A DNA stretch of 7,713 nt from Flavobacteriales bacterium (GCA_027003085.1 JALWYR010000049.1:1-7713), one strand, 5' to 3'. Numbered from the stretch's first letter, positions 1 to 7,185 are shown. Numbers and translations: made by a program. Notes: generated by a model not told the origin, from the letters alone.

Positions 1-387
1 CGTCAGTTTTATCAGGATTTTATGTTTTCGGGGTTTATAATTGCCGAGGACAAAATTATTGCCAACAACGAGGATACATACACGTACTGCCTGGATCCCG
101 GAACAGGCGATATAATATGGAAAACCGAGACGGCGGGCACCAGCAGTAGAATAAGCTATTTGAACGGCATTGTTTATTTTGTGGGCGGTTCCACGGGGCG
201 GTTACATGCTTTGGATATTAACACGGGTCGTCATGTTTGGAAGTTGCAATCGGATTTGTTGGATCCGGAGGATGTGTATAGTTTTAAGACCAATGCCGTG
301 TATGTGATACCGGCCCGCAATGGCAAGCCGCCGCGGGTGATTGCGTTGACGCACTTGTATGCCTACTGCTTTGAGGCGTACAGGTGA
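1..387 (+). CDS. PQQ-like beta-propeller protein, C-terminal 128 residues (5' end outside window)
   Basis: The frame is open from the first base and ends at TGA 385-387. It encodes residues equivalent to 304-431 of the complete downstream paralogue, and protein and DNA are identical to that copy throughout. Two PQQ-type blade motifs are visible, LDPGTGDIIWKTE and LDINTGRHVWKLQ. Each has the D-x-x-T-G-x-x-x-W pattern of PQQ/quinoprotein-like repeats (BamB and alcohol dehydrogenase-like propellers). No catalytic function can be assigned. An internal ATG at 22 is not a likely start, because reading continues upstream and that methionine is internal in the intact copy. The next gene starts at GTG 384, inside this stop, so the two are probably co-transcribed and translationally coupled. 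The N-terminus is cut by the window edge and may differ from the second copy. Confidence 0.88.
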   Translation, partial: RQFYQDFMFSGFIIAEDKIIANNEDTYTYCLDPGTGDIIWKTETAGTSSRISYLNGIVYFVGGSTGRLHALDINTGRHVWKLQSDLLDPEDVYSFKTNAVYVIPARNGKPPRVIALTHLYAYCFEAYR

Positions 388-391
388 AAAA
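1..391 (+). repeat. direct repeat, left copy (100% identical to 1293-1683)
   Basis: Comparing line by line, bases 1-391 equal bases 1293-1683 without a mismatch. The offset is 1292 bp, exactly one 1296-bp gene minus the 4-bp GTGA overlap. The left limit is the window edge, so the repeat may be longer. Divergence begins within the A-run just after the stop codon: seven A follow GTG here, five in the other copy. Confidence 0.97.
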
Positions 392-1679
392 AATCAAATG
401 GATGAAAGTCATTAGCATACTTTCGGTTTTTCTGTTATTGACCTCGCTCCGCTGCAAGCGCGAGGCCCCCGGCATTATCAAAGACGAAAACGGTGTGATT
501 ATTTCCATGCCCTATTTGTGGAAAAAGTCTTTACATAATAATTTGGGATTTCATTCAAATAGTACTTTTGATGTTCCGGTTTCTTACAATGGAAATATTG
601 CCATTCCCACAACCAACGGGGAAAACGTCCGGCAAATGACTTTGATTGATCCCGATAACGGAGAAAGTATTTGGTCATGGGATGACAGGTTTCAACCGGC
701 AACGGAAAGAATATATCTTTTCTATGCCTATCAATACAATAACTTGCTCACTTATCAAAATGGTGATAGGAGTTATTGCATTAATATGGATAACGGGACA
801 ACGTATTGGAAGTATAGACGGAATAGTCCTTATTTTGATATAATTTCCGGTTTGGAAGATACTTATTTCGTGATGGGAGAATCCGTTAGCCGTTATGCGC
901 AGTATCATGAAAGAGTGGTCTTTAAAGGCAATATGCAAACCGGTGCATTAGAGGAGTTTATTGTACCTGATTTTACACTTAACCATATTGCACCGGGCAA
1001 CAGAATAGGCGATGTAACGGGAGTTGTCCCTTACCGGAAAAACGGCGTACAATATTTGGCCGTAATATGGCAGGAGCCGCAAAATGTAACATCCATCAAT
1101 GATTGGCAAACCTACTTGGGGCTTTATAATTACGATACCAACCAATGGGTATATGAAAAAAGCGTGGTCAACCAACCCAATATCAATGGTGTGCTATTGG
1201 CACCGCCGGTGATATACAATGATAAAATTTATCTGAATGTGGGCAAGGAACTTTTTTGCCACGACCTGATGACGGGCGATCAAATATGGAGCCGTCAGTT
1301 TTATCAGGATTTTATGTTTTCGGGGTTTATAATTGCCGAGGACAAAATTATTGCCAACAACGAGGATACATACACGTACTGCCTGGATCCCGGAACAGGC
1401 GATATAATATGGAAAACCGAGACGGCGGGCACCAGCAGTAGAATAAGCTATTTGAACGGCATTGTTTATTTTGTGGGCGGTTCCACGGGGCGGTTACATG
1501 CTTTGGATATTAACACGGGTCGTCATGTTTGGAAGTTGCAATCGGATTTGTTGGATCCGGAGGATGTGTATAGTTTTAAGACCAATGCCGTGTATGTGAT
1601 ACCGGCCCGCAATGGCAAGCCGCCGCGGGTGATTGCGTTGACGCACTTGTATGCCTACTGCTTTGAGGCGTACAGGTGA
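384..1679 (+). CDS. exported PQQ-like beta-propeller protein, putative lipoprotein (complete tandem paralogue)
   Basis: This gene encodes 431 aa. The N-terminus is a signal sequence: basic MKKIKWMK, a hydrophobic stretch at about residues 8-22, then Cys24 in LTSLRC. That is lipobox-like, but Arg at -1 is atypical, so lipidation is uncertain while export is likely. Blade motifs of the form D-x-x-[TN]-G-x-x-x-W occur near residues 88-98 (DPDNGESIW), 134-142 (NMDNGTTYW), 294-302, 335-343 and 375-383. This indicates a WD40/PQQ-type propeller, not demonstrably an enzyme. The start is GTG 384, overlapping the previous TGA, with GAGG at 373-376 as a well-spaced ribosome site. ATG 402 (residue 7) is the alternative and would shorten the basic region. 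The C-terminal 128 residues match the upstream gene at every base. By analogy with other propellers it could be a surface or periplasmic scaffold or binding protein, but substrate and partner are unknown. Confidence 0.88.
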   Translation: MKKIKWMKVISILSVFLLLTSLRCKREAPGIIKDENGVIISMPYLWKKSLHNNLGFHSNSTFDVPVSYNGNIAIPTTNGENVRQMTLIDPDNGESIWSWDDRFQPATERIYLFYAYQYNNLLTYQNGDRSYCINMDNGTTYWKYRRNSPYFDIISGLEDTYFVMGESVSRYAQYHERVVFKGNMQTGALEEFIVPDFTLNHIAPGNRIGDVTGVVPYRKNGVQYLAVIWQEPQNVTSINDWQTYLGLYNYDTNQWVYEKSVVNQPNINGVLLAPPVIYNDKIYLNVGKELFCHDLMTGDQIWSRQFYQDFMFSGFIIAEDKIIANNEDTYTYCLDPGTGDIIWKTETAGTSSRISYLNGIVYFVGGSTGRLHALDINTGRHVWKLQSDLLDPEDVYSFKTNAVYVIPARNGKPPRVIALTHLYAYCFEAYR

Positions 1680-1683
1680 AAAA
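1293..1683 (+). repeat. direct repeat, right copy (100% identical to 1-391)
   Basis: This is the second copy of the 391-bp repeat. It covers codons 304-431 of the complete propeller gene, its TGA and the next four A residues. Past 1683 the sequence no longer resembles the start of a propeller gene, so the array ends here. Synonymous positions are also identical, which points to recent duplication, gene conversion or an assembly artefact rather than selection on the protein alone. Confidence 0.97.
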
Positions 1684-1744
1684 TCGTTCCGGCTATAATC
1701 TTCCGGTTGTCCAGTCAAATTGGGGTTATGAATTTCAAATGTAG
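1676..1744 (+). other. vestigial start and 22-codon open frame after the propeller array
   Basis: The GTGA overlap that starts the second propeller gene is repeated at the end of that gene. GTG 1676 overlaps TGA 1677-1679 and is preceded by the same GAGG site, because both lie inside the identical repeat. Here the frame runs only 22 codons to TAG 1742-1744, with no signal peptide or recognisable domain. It is best read as the relic of a lost third unit or as chance, not as an established gene. Confidence 0.3.
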
Positions 1745-1826
1745 AAAGCCATCGGGGGTGTTCTCTTATATAAACAGACCTGCCCGCATAAATCTGATGT
1801 GCAACAGGAAAGAAAGGAAGGGCCTT
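1680..1826. other. convergent intergenic gap
   Basis: These 147 bp separate the plus-strand propeller gene from the 3' end of the minus-strand glycan operon. Apart from the 22-codon frame and one weak hairpin, nothing recognisable is present: no RNA gene, no promoter match and no longer open frame. Confidence 0.6.
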
Positions 1827-1835
1827 TTAATTTTT
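1813..1835 (+). terminator. weak terminator-like hairpin with T-rich tail
   Basis: AAAGG at 1813-1817 can pair with CCTTT at 1823-1827 around a 5-base loop, followed by TAATTTTT. The stem is only 5 bp. It overlaps the TAA of the minus-strand dehydratase gene (1827-1829), and it sits where a terminator for the plus-strand propeller array would be expected. It is too weak to be sure. Confidence 0.25.
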
Positions 1836-3734
1836 CGAAGCCCTGTATTCGGGAATAATATCGCTCAATAACTCCATCAAGGCCTTACGGTCGGCCCAGT
1901 CGGCCTGTTCCAAGTAGTGAAGTTTTTTCCGGAAATCATCGCAATCCAGTGGGCTGAGTTTGGAAATATAAAGTTTTTCGTGGGACGTACGTTCCACCTT
2001 TTCGGCCGAGGTAAGCAATTCTTCGTATTTTTTTTCACCGGGCCGCAGGCCGATAAACTTTATTTCGATGTCTTCGGGATAACGTTTTCCGGCCAAACGT
2101 ATCATTTTAACAGCCAAGTCGAAAATACGCACCGGTTCGCCCATATCGAACACAAAAATTTTCCCGCCCGAACCCTCTTCGGCCGCTTTGAGCACCAGGT
2201 GGGCCGCTTCGGGGATGGTCATAAAGTAGCGCGTTATTTCGGGGTCGGTAACGGTAACCGGGCCGCCGTTTTGGATTTGTTTTTTGAACAAATGAATTAC
2301 CGAACCGTTGGAACCCAACACATTACCAAAGCGGGTAACGATAAATTGGGTTTTGGTAGACTGCTCTTGCATACACCGGGCCATAAGTTCGGCTATACGC
2401 TTGGTGGCGCCCATGATGTTGGTGGGATTTACGGCTTTGTCGGTGGAAATTTGGATAAATTTTTCCACACCGCACTCCGCAGCGGCCTGCATCAGGTTGC
2501 GTGTGGCAAACACATTGACCAAAATGCCGTAATAGGGCTCTTCTTCGATCACAGGCACGTGTTTGTAGGCCGCCGCATGGAAAATATAATGCGGCCGGTG
2601 GGTTTGCAAAATGCGGCGGACAAAATCCGTATCGTTGATATCGGCCAAGATGGTTTCAAAATTTTCGAAACCTTGGGCGAGTAAATCGGTTTTCAGGGTA
2701 TATAGCGGGGTTTCGGCCTGGTCCAAAATCAGTAGTTTACCGGGATTGTAATGAATAATTTGTCGCACCAAAGCACTACCGATGGAACCTGCACCACCTG
2801 TTACTAACACCGTTTTTCCGTTTAGCATTTTGCGAATGCCATGATCATCGAAGCGGATGGGCTTGCGCGAAAGCAAAGCTTCCATATCCAAAGATTGCCA
2901 CTGGTCAATATTCAAGGCATTTTCCAGCCATTTTTCCACCGGTGGCAGGGTTTTGATTTCCACGCCGGCCGAAACAAAAACATCCAATTCCTTCAATGTG
3001 CGTAAAGGATTGGAAACGTCGGTGGTCAGTAGCAATAAATCAATGTTTTTTTTTACGAGCCATTCTTCGGAAACGGATTTATAAGGATACACCGCCACCC
3101 CTTGGATACGTTGTTTATGAATTTCATTTCCGGGTGGCCGGATAAAACCCTCGACCAAAAATTTGTATTTATCGTTATTGCGCAAAAATTCAAACAAGCG
3201 GATGGCATTATTATCCGTGCCGTAGATAAGCACTTTGTAGGGCTTTTGGGCTTGACGCAAGATTTTGTAGTAGTAGGATTTATAAAAAATCCTGGCGGCT
3301 ATCATAAATATGCTTGCCAGCAAAAAGTAAATAAAGGTAACCGAGTAGGGAAAATTCAAAAATCCGGCCGAATGCGTTGCACGTGCATACCATGTGCCCA
3401 AAAGCATCAAGCCGGCCGTAAGTCCATTGGAAAGAATGATGATGCGAATATCTTCGGCACCGGTATGGCGAACCACTCCGCGATAGGGTTTAAACAAAGC
3501 AAAAGAAAGAGCGGCCAACAAAACCACCCATGGTATTTGCCCCGCCATTTTACTCCAAGGGAAATGAACGTCGAAATTAAACCTGACCCAGTAGGTAAAC
3601 ACAAAAGCCAATGTGATCAACGACAAATCGATCAGAAAAATCAACCACCTTGGCGACGAACGCATCAAGAAATCCCTGATTTTAGTCCAAACAGGAAAAT
3701 ACAGAGAAGTTATGTCGGTATTTTTAGGACTCAT
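1827..3734 (-). CDS. membrane-anchored nucleotide-sugar 4,6-dehydratase/epimerase, WbpM/CapD/PglF family
   Basis: This 635-aa protein has the full length of the large membrane-bound UDP-GlcNAc 4,6-dehydratase-type family. These enzymes make UDP-4-keto-6-deoxy-HexNAc for amino-deoxy sugars of surface glycans. About four transmembrane helices lie in residues 30-150. A degenerate Rossmann-like domain starts near 167 (KVLIYGTDNN). The catalytic short-chain dehydrogenase domain begins at about 307, with TGGAGSIGS at 312-320 for NAD(P), HAAAYKHVP at 386-394, STDKAVNP at 430-437, and MGATKR at 441-446. Ser430, Met441 and Lys445 fit the S-M-K arrangement of WbpM-like enzymes in place of S-Y-K. The start is taken as ATG 3734, because a longer frame to 3845 would run deep into the upstream gene. 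It overlaps that gene by 11 nt and is last in the operon. The exact product sugar cannot be read from sequence. Confidence 0.92.
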   Translation of the reverse strand: MSPKNTDITSLYFPVWTKIRDFLMRSSPRWLIFLIDLSLITLAFVFTYWVRFNFDVHFPWSKMAGQIPWVVLLAALSFALFKPYRGVVRHTGAEDIRIIILSNGLTAGLMLLGTWYARATHSAGFLNFPYSVTFIYFLLASIFMIAARIFYKSYYYKILRQAQKPYKVLIYGTDNNAIRLFEFLRNNDKYKFLVEGFIRPPGNEIHKQRIQGVAVYPYKSVSEEWLVKKNIDLLLLTTDVSNPLRTLKELDVFVSAGVEIKTLPPVEKWLENALNIDQWQSLDMEALLSRKPIRFDDHGIRKMLNGKTVLVTGGAGSIGSALVRQIIHYNPGKLLILDQAETPLYTLKTDLLAQGFENFETILADINDTDFVRRILQTHRPHYIFHAAAYKHVPVIEEEPYYGILVNVFATRNLMQAAAECGVEKFIQISTDKAVNPTNIMGATKRIAELMARCMQEQSTKTQFIVTRFGNVLGSNGSVIHLFKKQIQNGGPVTVTDPEITRYFMTIPEAAHLVLKAAEEGSGGKIFVFDMGEPVRIFDLAVKMIRLAGKRYPEDIEIKFIGLRPGEKKYEELLTSAEKVERTSHEKLYISKLSPLDCDDFRKKLHYLEQADWADRKALMELLSDIIPEYRASKN

Positions 3735-4704
3735 GCCGTTGGACAAACAAATATGATACCACAAAGATAAACATTGCGCCGAATAGCAATATCCATTGTT
3801 CAAAAACGGGTTTTTCCCAACACTGGCAAACCAGTAACGCTGCATTTATTATCAATTGAAACAGGGCATAAAAAGCGGCCACCCAAAGGTGTTTCCAATG
3901 CCAACGGTCCACCATTTTTTGGTAAACATGCCAACGGTGGGCTCTGAAAATATTTTCACCATACCATAACCTGCGAATAATGGTCATGGCGCTGTCGGTG
4001 CCGTAGAGCAACACGAACAGAAGAAGAACGGGCGAACGCAATTCGACCATAAATTTAGCCAAGCCGAAAAGGAAAAAAGCAGCCAGCGCCATGGTGCCCG
4101 TATCGCCCGCAAACATCAATGCATGCCGGCGAAAATTGAAATAGCCGAAAGCCAAAACCGAAAGCGCAATAATGCCCGTCCACCGGTTGTCCAACAAAGG
4201 CACTTCCCGGTTAAGAACGGCCAATCCGGCCAGCAACACCAGGGAATACAAACCCGTGATGCCATTAATGCCGTCCATAAAATTGAAGGCATTCACAAAT
4301 CCCAAAGCCACAATCACGGCCAATAGTTTAATACCCCAATGAAAATCCGCCGCAAAAAGCCCGGCATCCTGCAAAATCATCAAAACCGCTGCAAGTTGTA
4401 TGGGAAACCGCACACGGGCCGAAAGGTTTTTGCGGTCGTCGAGCCAACCGGTGAAACTCAGTAGCAGAAAGCCGGCAAAAAACCACGGGAATGCCGGAAA
4501 AACAAAGGCTAAATACCCGGTCAAAACACCCAGAAAAAACAAAATTCCGCCACCGCGCACCGTGGGAACCCGGTGCGAACTCCTTTGCGACGGAATGTCC
4601 AAAATCCTTTTTCGTAAGGCATAGCCGTAATACCACCGCCCAATGGCCCAAAAGGCCAATAAAATAAGTAGCGAATAAAGGATTATTTCAAAATGTTTTT
4701 CCAT
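3724..4704 (-). CDS. polyprenyl-phosphate sugar-1-phosphate transferase, WecA/WbpL/MraY family
   Basis: This 326-aa polytopic inner-membrane protein belongs to glycosyltransferase group 4. It would transfer a HexNAc-1-phosphate from a UDP sugar to undecaprenyl phosphate, the first step of lipid-linked glycan assembly. Family motifs appear in order: DIPSQRSSHRVPTVRGGG at 36-53, Asp89-Asp90 in GWLDDRKN, NAFNFMDGINGI at 138-149, AGDTGT at 199-204, and the HRWHVYQ sequence at 256-262. The last resembles the HRxHxYQ loop of WbpL-type enzymes more than the MraY loop. Around ten hydrophobic segments are visible. ATG 4704 is chosen: it overlaps the previous gene by 22 nt and is preceded by AAGGTG about 8 nt upstream. 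A longer frame to 4776 would add 24 polar residues and a larger overlap. Its position next to the WbpM-like gene supports a UDP-amino-deoxy-sugar substrate, which is an inference. Confidence 0.92.
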   Translation of the reverse strand: MEKHFEIILYSLLILLAFWAIGRWYYGYALRKRILDIPSQRSSHRVPTVRGGGILFFLGVLTGYLAFVFPAFPWFFAGFLLLSFTGWLDDRKNLSARVRFPIQLAAVLMILQDAGLFAADFHWGIKLLAVIVALGFVNAFNFMDGINGITGLYSLVLLAGLAVLNREVPLLDNRWTGIIALSVLAFGYFNFRRHALMFAGDTGTMALAAFFLFGLAKFMVELRSPVLLLFVLLYGTDSAMTIIRRLWYGENIFRAHRWHVYQKMVDRWHWKHLWVAAFYALFQLIINAALLVCQCWEKPVFEQWILLFGAMFIFVVSYLFVQRHES

Positions 4705-5693
4705 AGCATTTTCACCTTTTTCCAATCGAATTCCTCCACTTTTTTCCGGGCGTTGTGCGCTATTTTCCGGGTCCAACCGGGATTTTCGATATAGCGGATA
4801 ACGGCATCCGTCATTGCTTCGGGATCGTTGAGCGGCACAAGCAATCCGTCGTGTTCGTGCCTTATCAAATCGGGCAAACCGCCCGCCCGTGTGCTTACCA
4901 CCGGCAAGCCCAAGGCCATGGCTTCGATAACGCTTACGGGCGTGTTGTCCACATCAGTGGTATTGATAAAAATATCGTAATCTTCCGAAAGACGATGCCA
5001 TTCGCTTTGTTCCAAGGCGCCGGTAAAAATAACTTGTTCCGCCACATCCAATTTTTCGGCCAAATCTTTGGCTTCGTCCAAGCTCCCGTCCTTGTCGGGC
5101 CCCACCATACACAGCCGGGCTTCGGGGTAAATGTTTTTGAGCAACTGCAAAACCCGGATGGCATTACAAGGCCTGTAATGGCGGGCAAAAGCACGCACCC
5201 ATAGCAGGCGCGGGCCCAACCGGCTGCGTTCCTTGAACGGATATTTATCCAAATCCAACGTGTTGGGAATAAAATCCACATCGAACCCCGCTTGGCGGAA
5301 AATACGCAACAAATATGCTGATGGTGCCACATTCCGGTAGGCGTGGGCAAAAATCATCCGGGAAAACCTAGGATTTTTTTTAAGCCGTCCGGGTAGATTT
5401 CCACCCCGTAAAATCGGAATGTATTTTTTCTTGCCCGCTCGAAGAATTCGACTGATAATAAGCGCATAGTAAAAATTCTTTGTGCTGTATGTATCTATCA
5501 AAAAATATTCGGCATTCCAATGACGAATCACGGCGCGAAGCATATCGGCCAACCGGAGTGCTTTGTTTTTTTTGTCCGAAACCGAAACAACCTCAAAGCC
5601 CGCTTCGCTTAACAAATCGGTAAGCATTTCGTGCGAGGTGCGATAACGGGTTTTCCCCGCCAAGTCATTCCCTATGTAAACGATTTTCGTCAT
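4683..5693 (-). CDS. GT4-family (GT-B fold) glycosyltransferase
   Basis: This 336-aa protein is probably a cytoplasmic or peripheral membrane enzyme that adds a sugar from a nucleotide donor to the growing lipid-linked glycan. The C-terminal half carries the group 1 signature. TGALEQSEW lies at 224-232, a DNTPVSVIEAMALGLPVV block at 249-266, then STRAGGLPDLI. Asp249 and Glu257 take the spacing of the E-x7-E motif, with Asp in the first place as in many relatives. The N-terminal half (MTKIVYIGND, later LRGGNLPGRLKKNPRF at 95-110) is less conserved and would bind the acceptor. ATG 5693 overlaps the preceding gene by 29 nt and lacks a clear Shine-Dalgarno sequence. Its 3' end overlaps the WbpL-like gene by 22 nt. 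Donor and linkage cannot be deduced. Family confidence is high, substrate confidence is nil. Confidence 0.9.
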   Translation of the reverse strand: MTKIVYIGNDLAGKTRYRTSHEMLTDLLSEAGFEVVSVSDKKNKALRLADMLRAVIRHWNAEYFLIDTYSTKNFYYALIISRILRAGKKKYIPILRGGNLPGRLKKNPRFSRMIFAHAYRNVAPSAYLLRIFRQAGFDVDFIPNTLDLDKYPFKERSRLGPRLLWVRAFARHYRPCNAIRVLQLLKNIYPEARLCMVGPDKDGSLDEAKDLAEKLDVAEQVIFTGALEQSEWHRLSEDYDIFINTTDVDNTPVSVIEAMALGLPVVSTRAGGLPDLIRHEHDGLLVPLNDPEAMTDAVIRYIENPGWTRKIAHNARKKVEEFDWKKVKMLWKNILK

Positions 5694-7005
5694 ACTGCAT
5701 AATTAAAAGCGAAAAGGCATAAAGCACCGCCGGTGCCACCAGTCGCATGGCCGAGTGGAAAATGGTGAGCAACCAAAATGCAAAGAACGGATAAAAAAAC
5801 AAATTATTCCTGCGCACCGCTCCTTGCATCAACGGAGCAAACAATAGCAAAAACAAAGCAAATAATCCGAACATACCGTGTTCGGCCAAAAGCCGCGATA
5901 CTTCGTTGTGCGAAGCCATCCGCACGCCAAATTCCTGCGTACGCTGCACCTTGGCACGGCCCACGCCTGCACCAAACAGCGGATGTTCAATAAAATCCTT
6001 GATTTCGATAAGGAACAATTCCAAGCGCCCCGAAGTGACATCGGCCTTTTTCTCCCCGGCCGTATTCAAACCCGCAAACCGGTTATAGAGCATGCCTCCC
6101 GTGATTTGCAAGGCCAAATAATACGCCACACCCAATACCACTGCCGAAACAAATAGTCCGCGTATATTTTTACTCCTGAAAAACCGGTAATCGCTCCACC
6201 AACCCACGGCCAGGAAAACAACCACCATGGCAATGCCCGTAATGGTACCGCCCCGCGAAAAGGTCAAAAAAGCACGATAGGTTATTAAAACCAACAAAAA
6301 CAAATAAATACTTTTCTCCAAAAAATTTTCCGAAAGCAAAAACAACACAAACGAGGCAAAAATACCCAGTCCCAAAATGGTGGCCACCTGATTGGGCCCG
6401 AATCCACCCGAAGTGGCAAAATTGGCTGTTGTGCGGAAAACAATATCCCGCAAATCGGGCGTTTTGATGATAATATAAAAAGTGGTGGTAACAATGGGCA
6501 ACAACATGGCCAGCAACAACTTCCGGTAATCGGCCAAGTGCATTCGCAAACCCGCCAGGGCCAAGGCGCCTAAACCCAACGCAAAAGGCCCGGCAATATT
6601 GAACAAAATGTCCTTTCGCAAATGGATATGGATGTAGGACGGATCCTGCGCTTCGCTCCACCAGGTATATACCACCCCCGGAACAATTAGCAGGATATAA
6701 ATTAAATAGGGAATCGAGCGCCACCGCAAGCCTGTCCGGGCGATAATACCCGCAAACAGCAGCATGGCCAAATACTTGTGCGATTCGTAGAAAAACAATC
6801 CGTGGCTCATGCGCGTAAACACTTCTGCACCGGTAACATAGGCCGCAGCAAATACCAGTGTTTTCCAGTCCCTGGCTATAATTACCAACACAAACACACC
6901 CAATATCAAACTCCAAGCGTATAGTTTGGCCAAAACAGGCACATACACCGCTGCCAAGCCCAAAATCGCATGCAAGCCTATCCACCAATAATTACGCCAA
7001 GCCAT
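5665..7005 (-). CDS. O-antigen ligase/polymerase-type polytopic membrane protein (WaaL/Wzy superfamily)
   Basis: This 446-aa protein is strongly hydrophobic, with about 10-12 membrane segments. A large non-cytoplasmic loop follows residue 300. Family-typical sites are FSRGGTITG (249-257), SGRLELF (325-331), HPLFGAGVGRAK (341-352) and ASHNEVSRLLAEHGMFGL (364-381), which match the Wzy_C/O-antigen ligase pattern. Such proteins act on undecaprenyl-diphosphate-linked glycans at the outer face of the inner membrane. They either polymerise repeat units (Wzy) or transfer them to a lipid or protein acceptor (WaaL, PglL), and sequence alone does not separate the two. ATG 7005 gives a normal short N-terminus before the first helix. 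A longer frame to 7125 would add 40 non-hydrophobic residues and read through the promoter and hairpin region, so it is rejected. First gene of the operon. Confidence 0.88.
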   Translation of the reverse strand: MAWRNYWWIGLHAILGLAAVYVPVLAKLYAWSLILGVFVLVIIARDWKTLVFAAAYVTGAEVFTRMSHGLFFYESHKYLAMLLFAGIIARTGLRWRSIPYLIYILLIVPGVVYTWWSEAQDPSYIHIHLRKDILFNIAGPFALGLGALALAGLRMHLADYRKLLLAMLLPIVTTTFYIIIKTPDLRDIVFRTTANFATSGGFGPNQVATILGLGIFASFVLFLLSENFLEKSIYLFLLVLITYRAFLTFSRGGTITGIAMVVVFLAVGWWSDYRFFRSKNIRGLFVSAVVLGVAYYLALQITGGMLYNRFAGLNTAGEKKADVTSGRLELFLIEIKDFIEHPLFGAGVGRAKVQRTQEFGVRMASHNEVSRLLAEHGMFGLFALFLLLFAPLMQGAVRRNNLFFYPFFAFWLLTIFHSAMRLVAPAVLYAFSLLIMQYDENRLHRE

Positions 7006-7022
7006 AATGTGTCGATTGCAAA

Positions 7023-7030
7023 CAAAGTTA
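7023..7030 (-). promoter_or_regulatory. candidate Bacteroidota -7 promoter element for the glycan operon
   Basis: On the minus strand the sequence reads TAACTTTG, an exact fit to TAnnTTTG. It ends 17 nt before the ATG at 7005, so transcription would start around 7016 and leave a leader of only about 10 nt. No good TTTG -33 box is found at the expected distance, so the call rests on one element plus its position. Confidence 0.45.
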
Positions 7031-7088
7031 AACCAAATCCCGCAAAGCCCGGGTATTTGTGTTTGACGGGCAATCTTTTTCGGGCGCC

Positions 7089-7148
7089 TCCCGCACAAGT
7101 TCACGCAAGCTGCGCTGCTCCGCATCGCAGCGCGTTCACTTGGCGGGA
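7089..7148. repeat. long interrupted hairpin, GC-rich
   Basis: TCCCGC at 7089-7094 pairs with GCGGGA at 7143-7148. After one unpaired A, CAAGT at 7096-7100 pairs with ACTTG at 7138-7142, and a further four pairs (7103-7106 with 7132-7135) follow a 2x2 mismatch. A competing inner stem pairs GCGCTGC 7112-7118 with GCAGCGC 7127-7133. The structure lies about 60 bp upstream of the promoter candidate. Confidence 0.7.
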
Positions 7149-7185
7149 CCGGGCTGTCCGCTCAAATGCGGCTCGGGTGCGTTGG

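Noticed and set aside
384..1679. PQQ-dependent dehydrogenase
   Set aside because: Propeller blade motifs are present, but the protein is short and lacks visible calcium/PQQ active-site and heme motifs, so no enzyme call is made.
1917..2684. 255-codon plus-strand open frame opposite the dehydratase gene
   Set aside because: It lies wholly antisense to a gene with unmistakable family motifs, and its translation is rich in Phe, Gly and His with no domain. It is a shadow frame.
3102..3770. 222-codon plus-strand open frame
   Set aside because: It is antisense to the membrane part of the dehydratase gene and crosses its start and the overlap with the WbpL-like gene. The composition is not protein-like.
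3735..3845. Upstream extension of the dehydratase start
   Set aside because: The 37 added residues overlap the WbpL-like coding region by over 100 nt and do not resemble a family N-terminus. ATG 3734 gives the usual length.
4755..5204. 149-codon plus-strand open frame
   Set aside because: It is antisense to the GT4 gene, including its conserved sugar-binding block, and no domain is recognised.
6170..6988. 272-codon minus-strand open frame in another phase
   Set aside because: It overlaps the ligase/polymerase gene on the same strand. The Cys/Gly/His-rich translation lacks motifs, whereas the chosen frame has all the family signatures.
7006..7125. Upstream extension of the ligase/polymerase start
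   Set aside because: It would read through the promoter candidate and hairpin and add 40 polar, Cys/Arg-rich residues before the first membrane helix.
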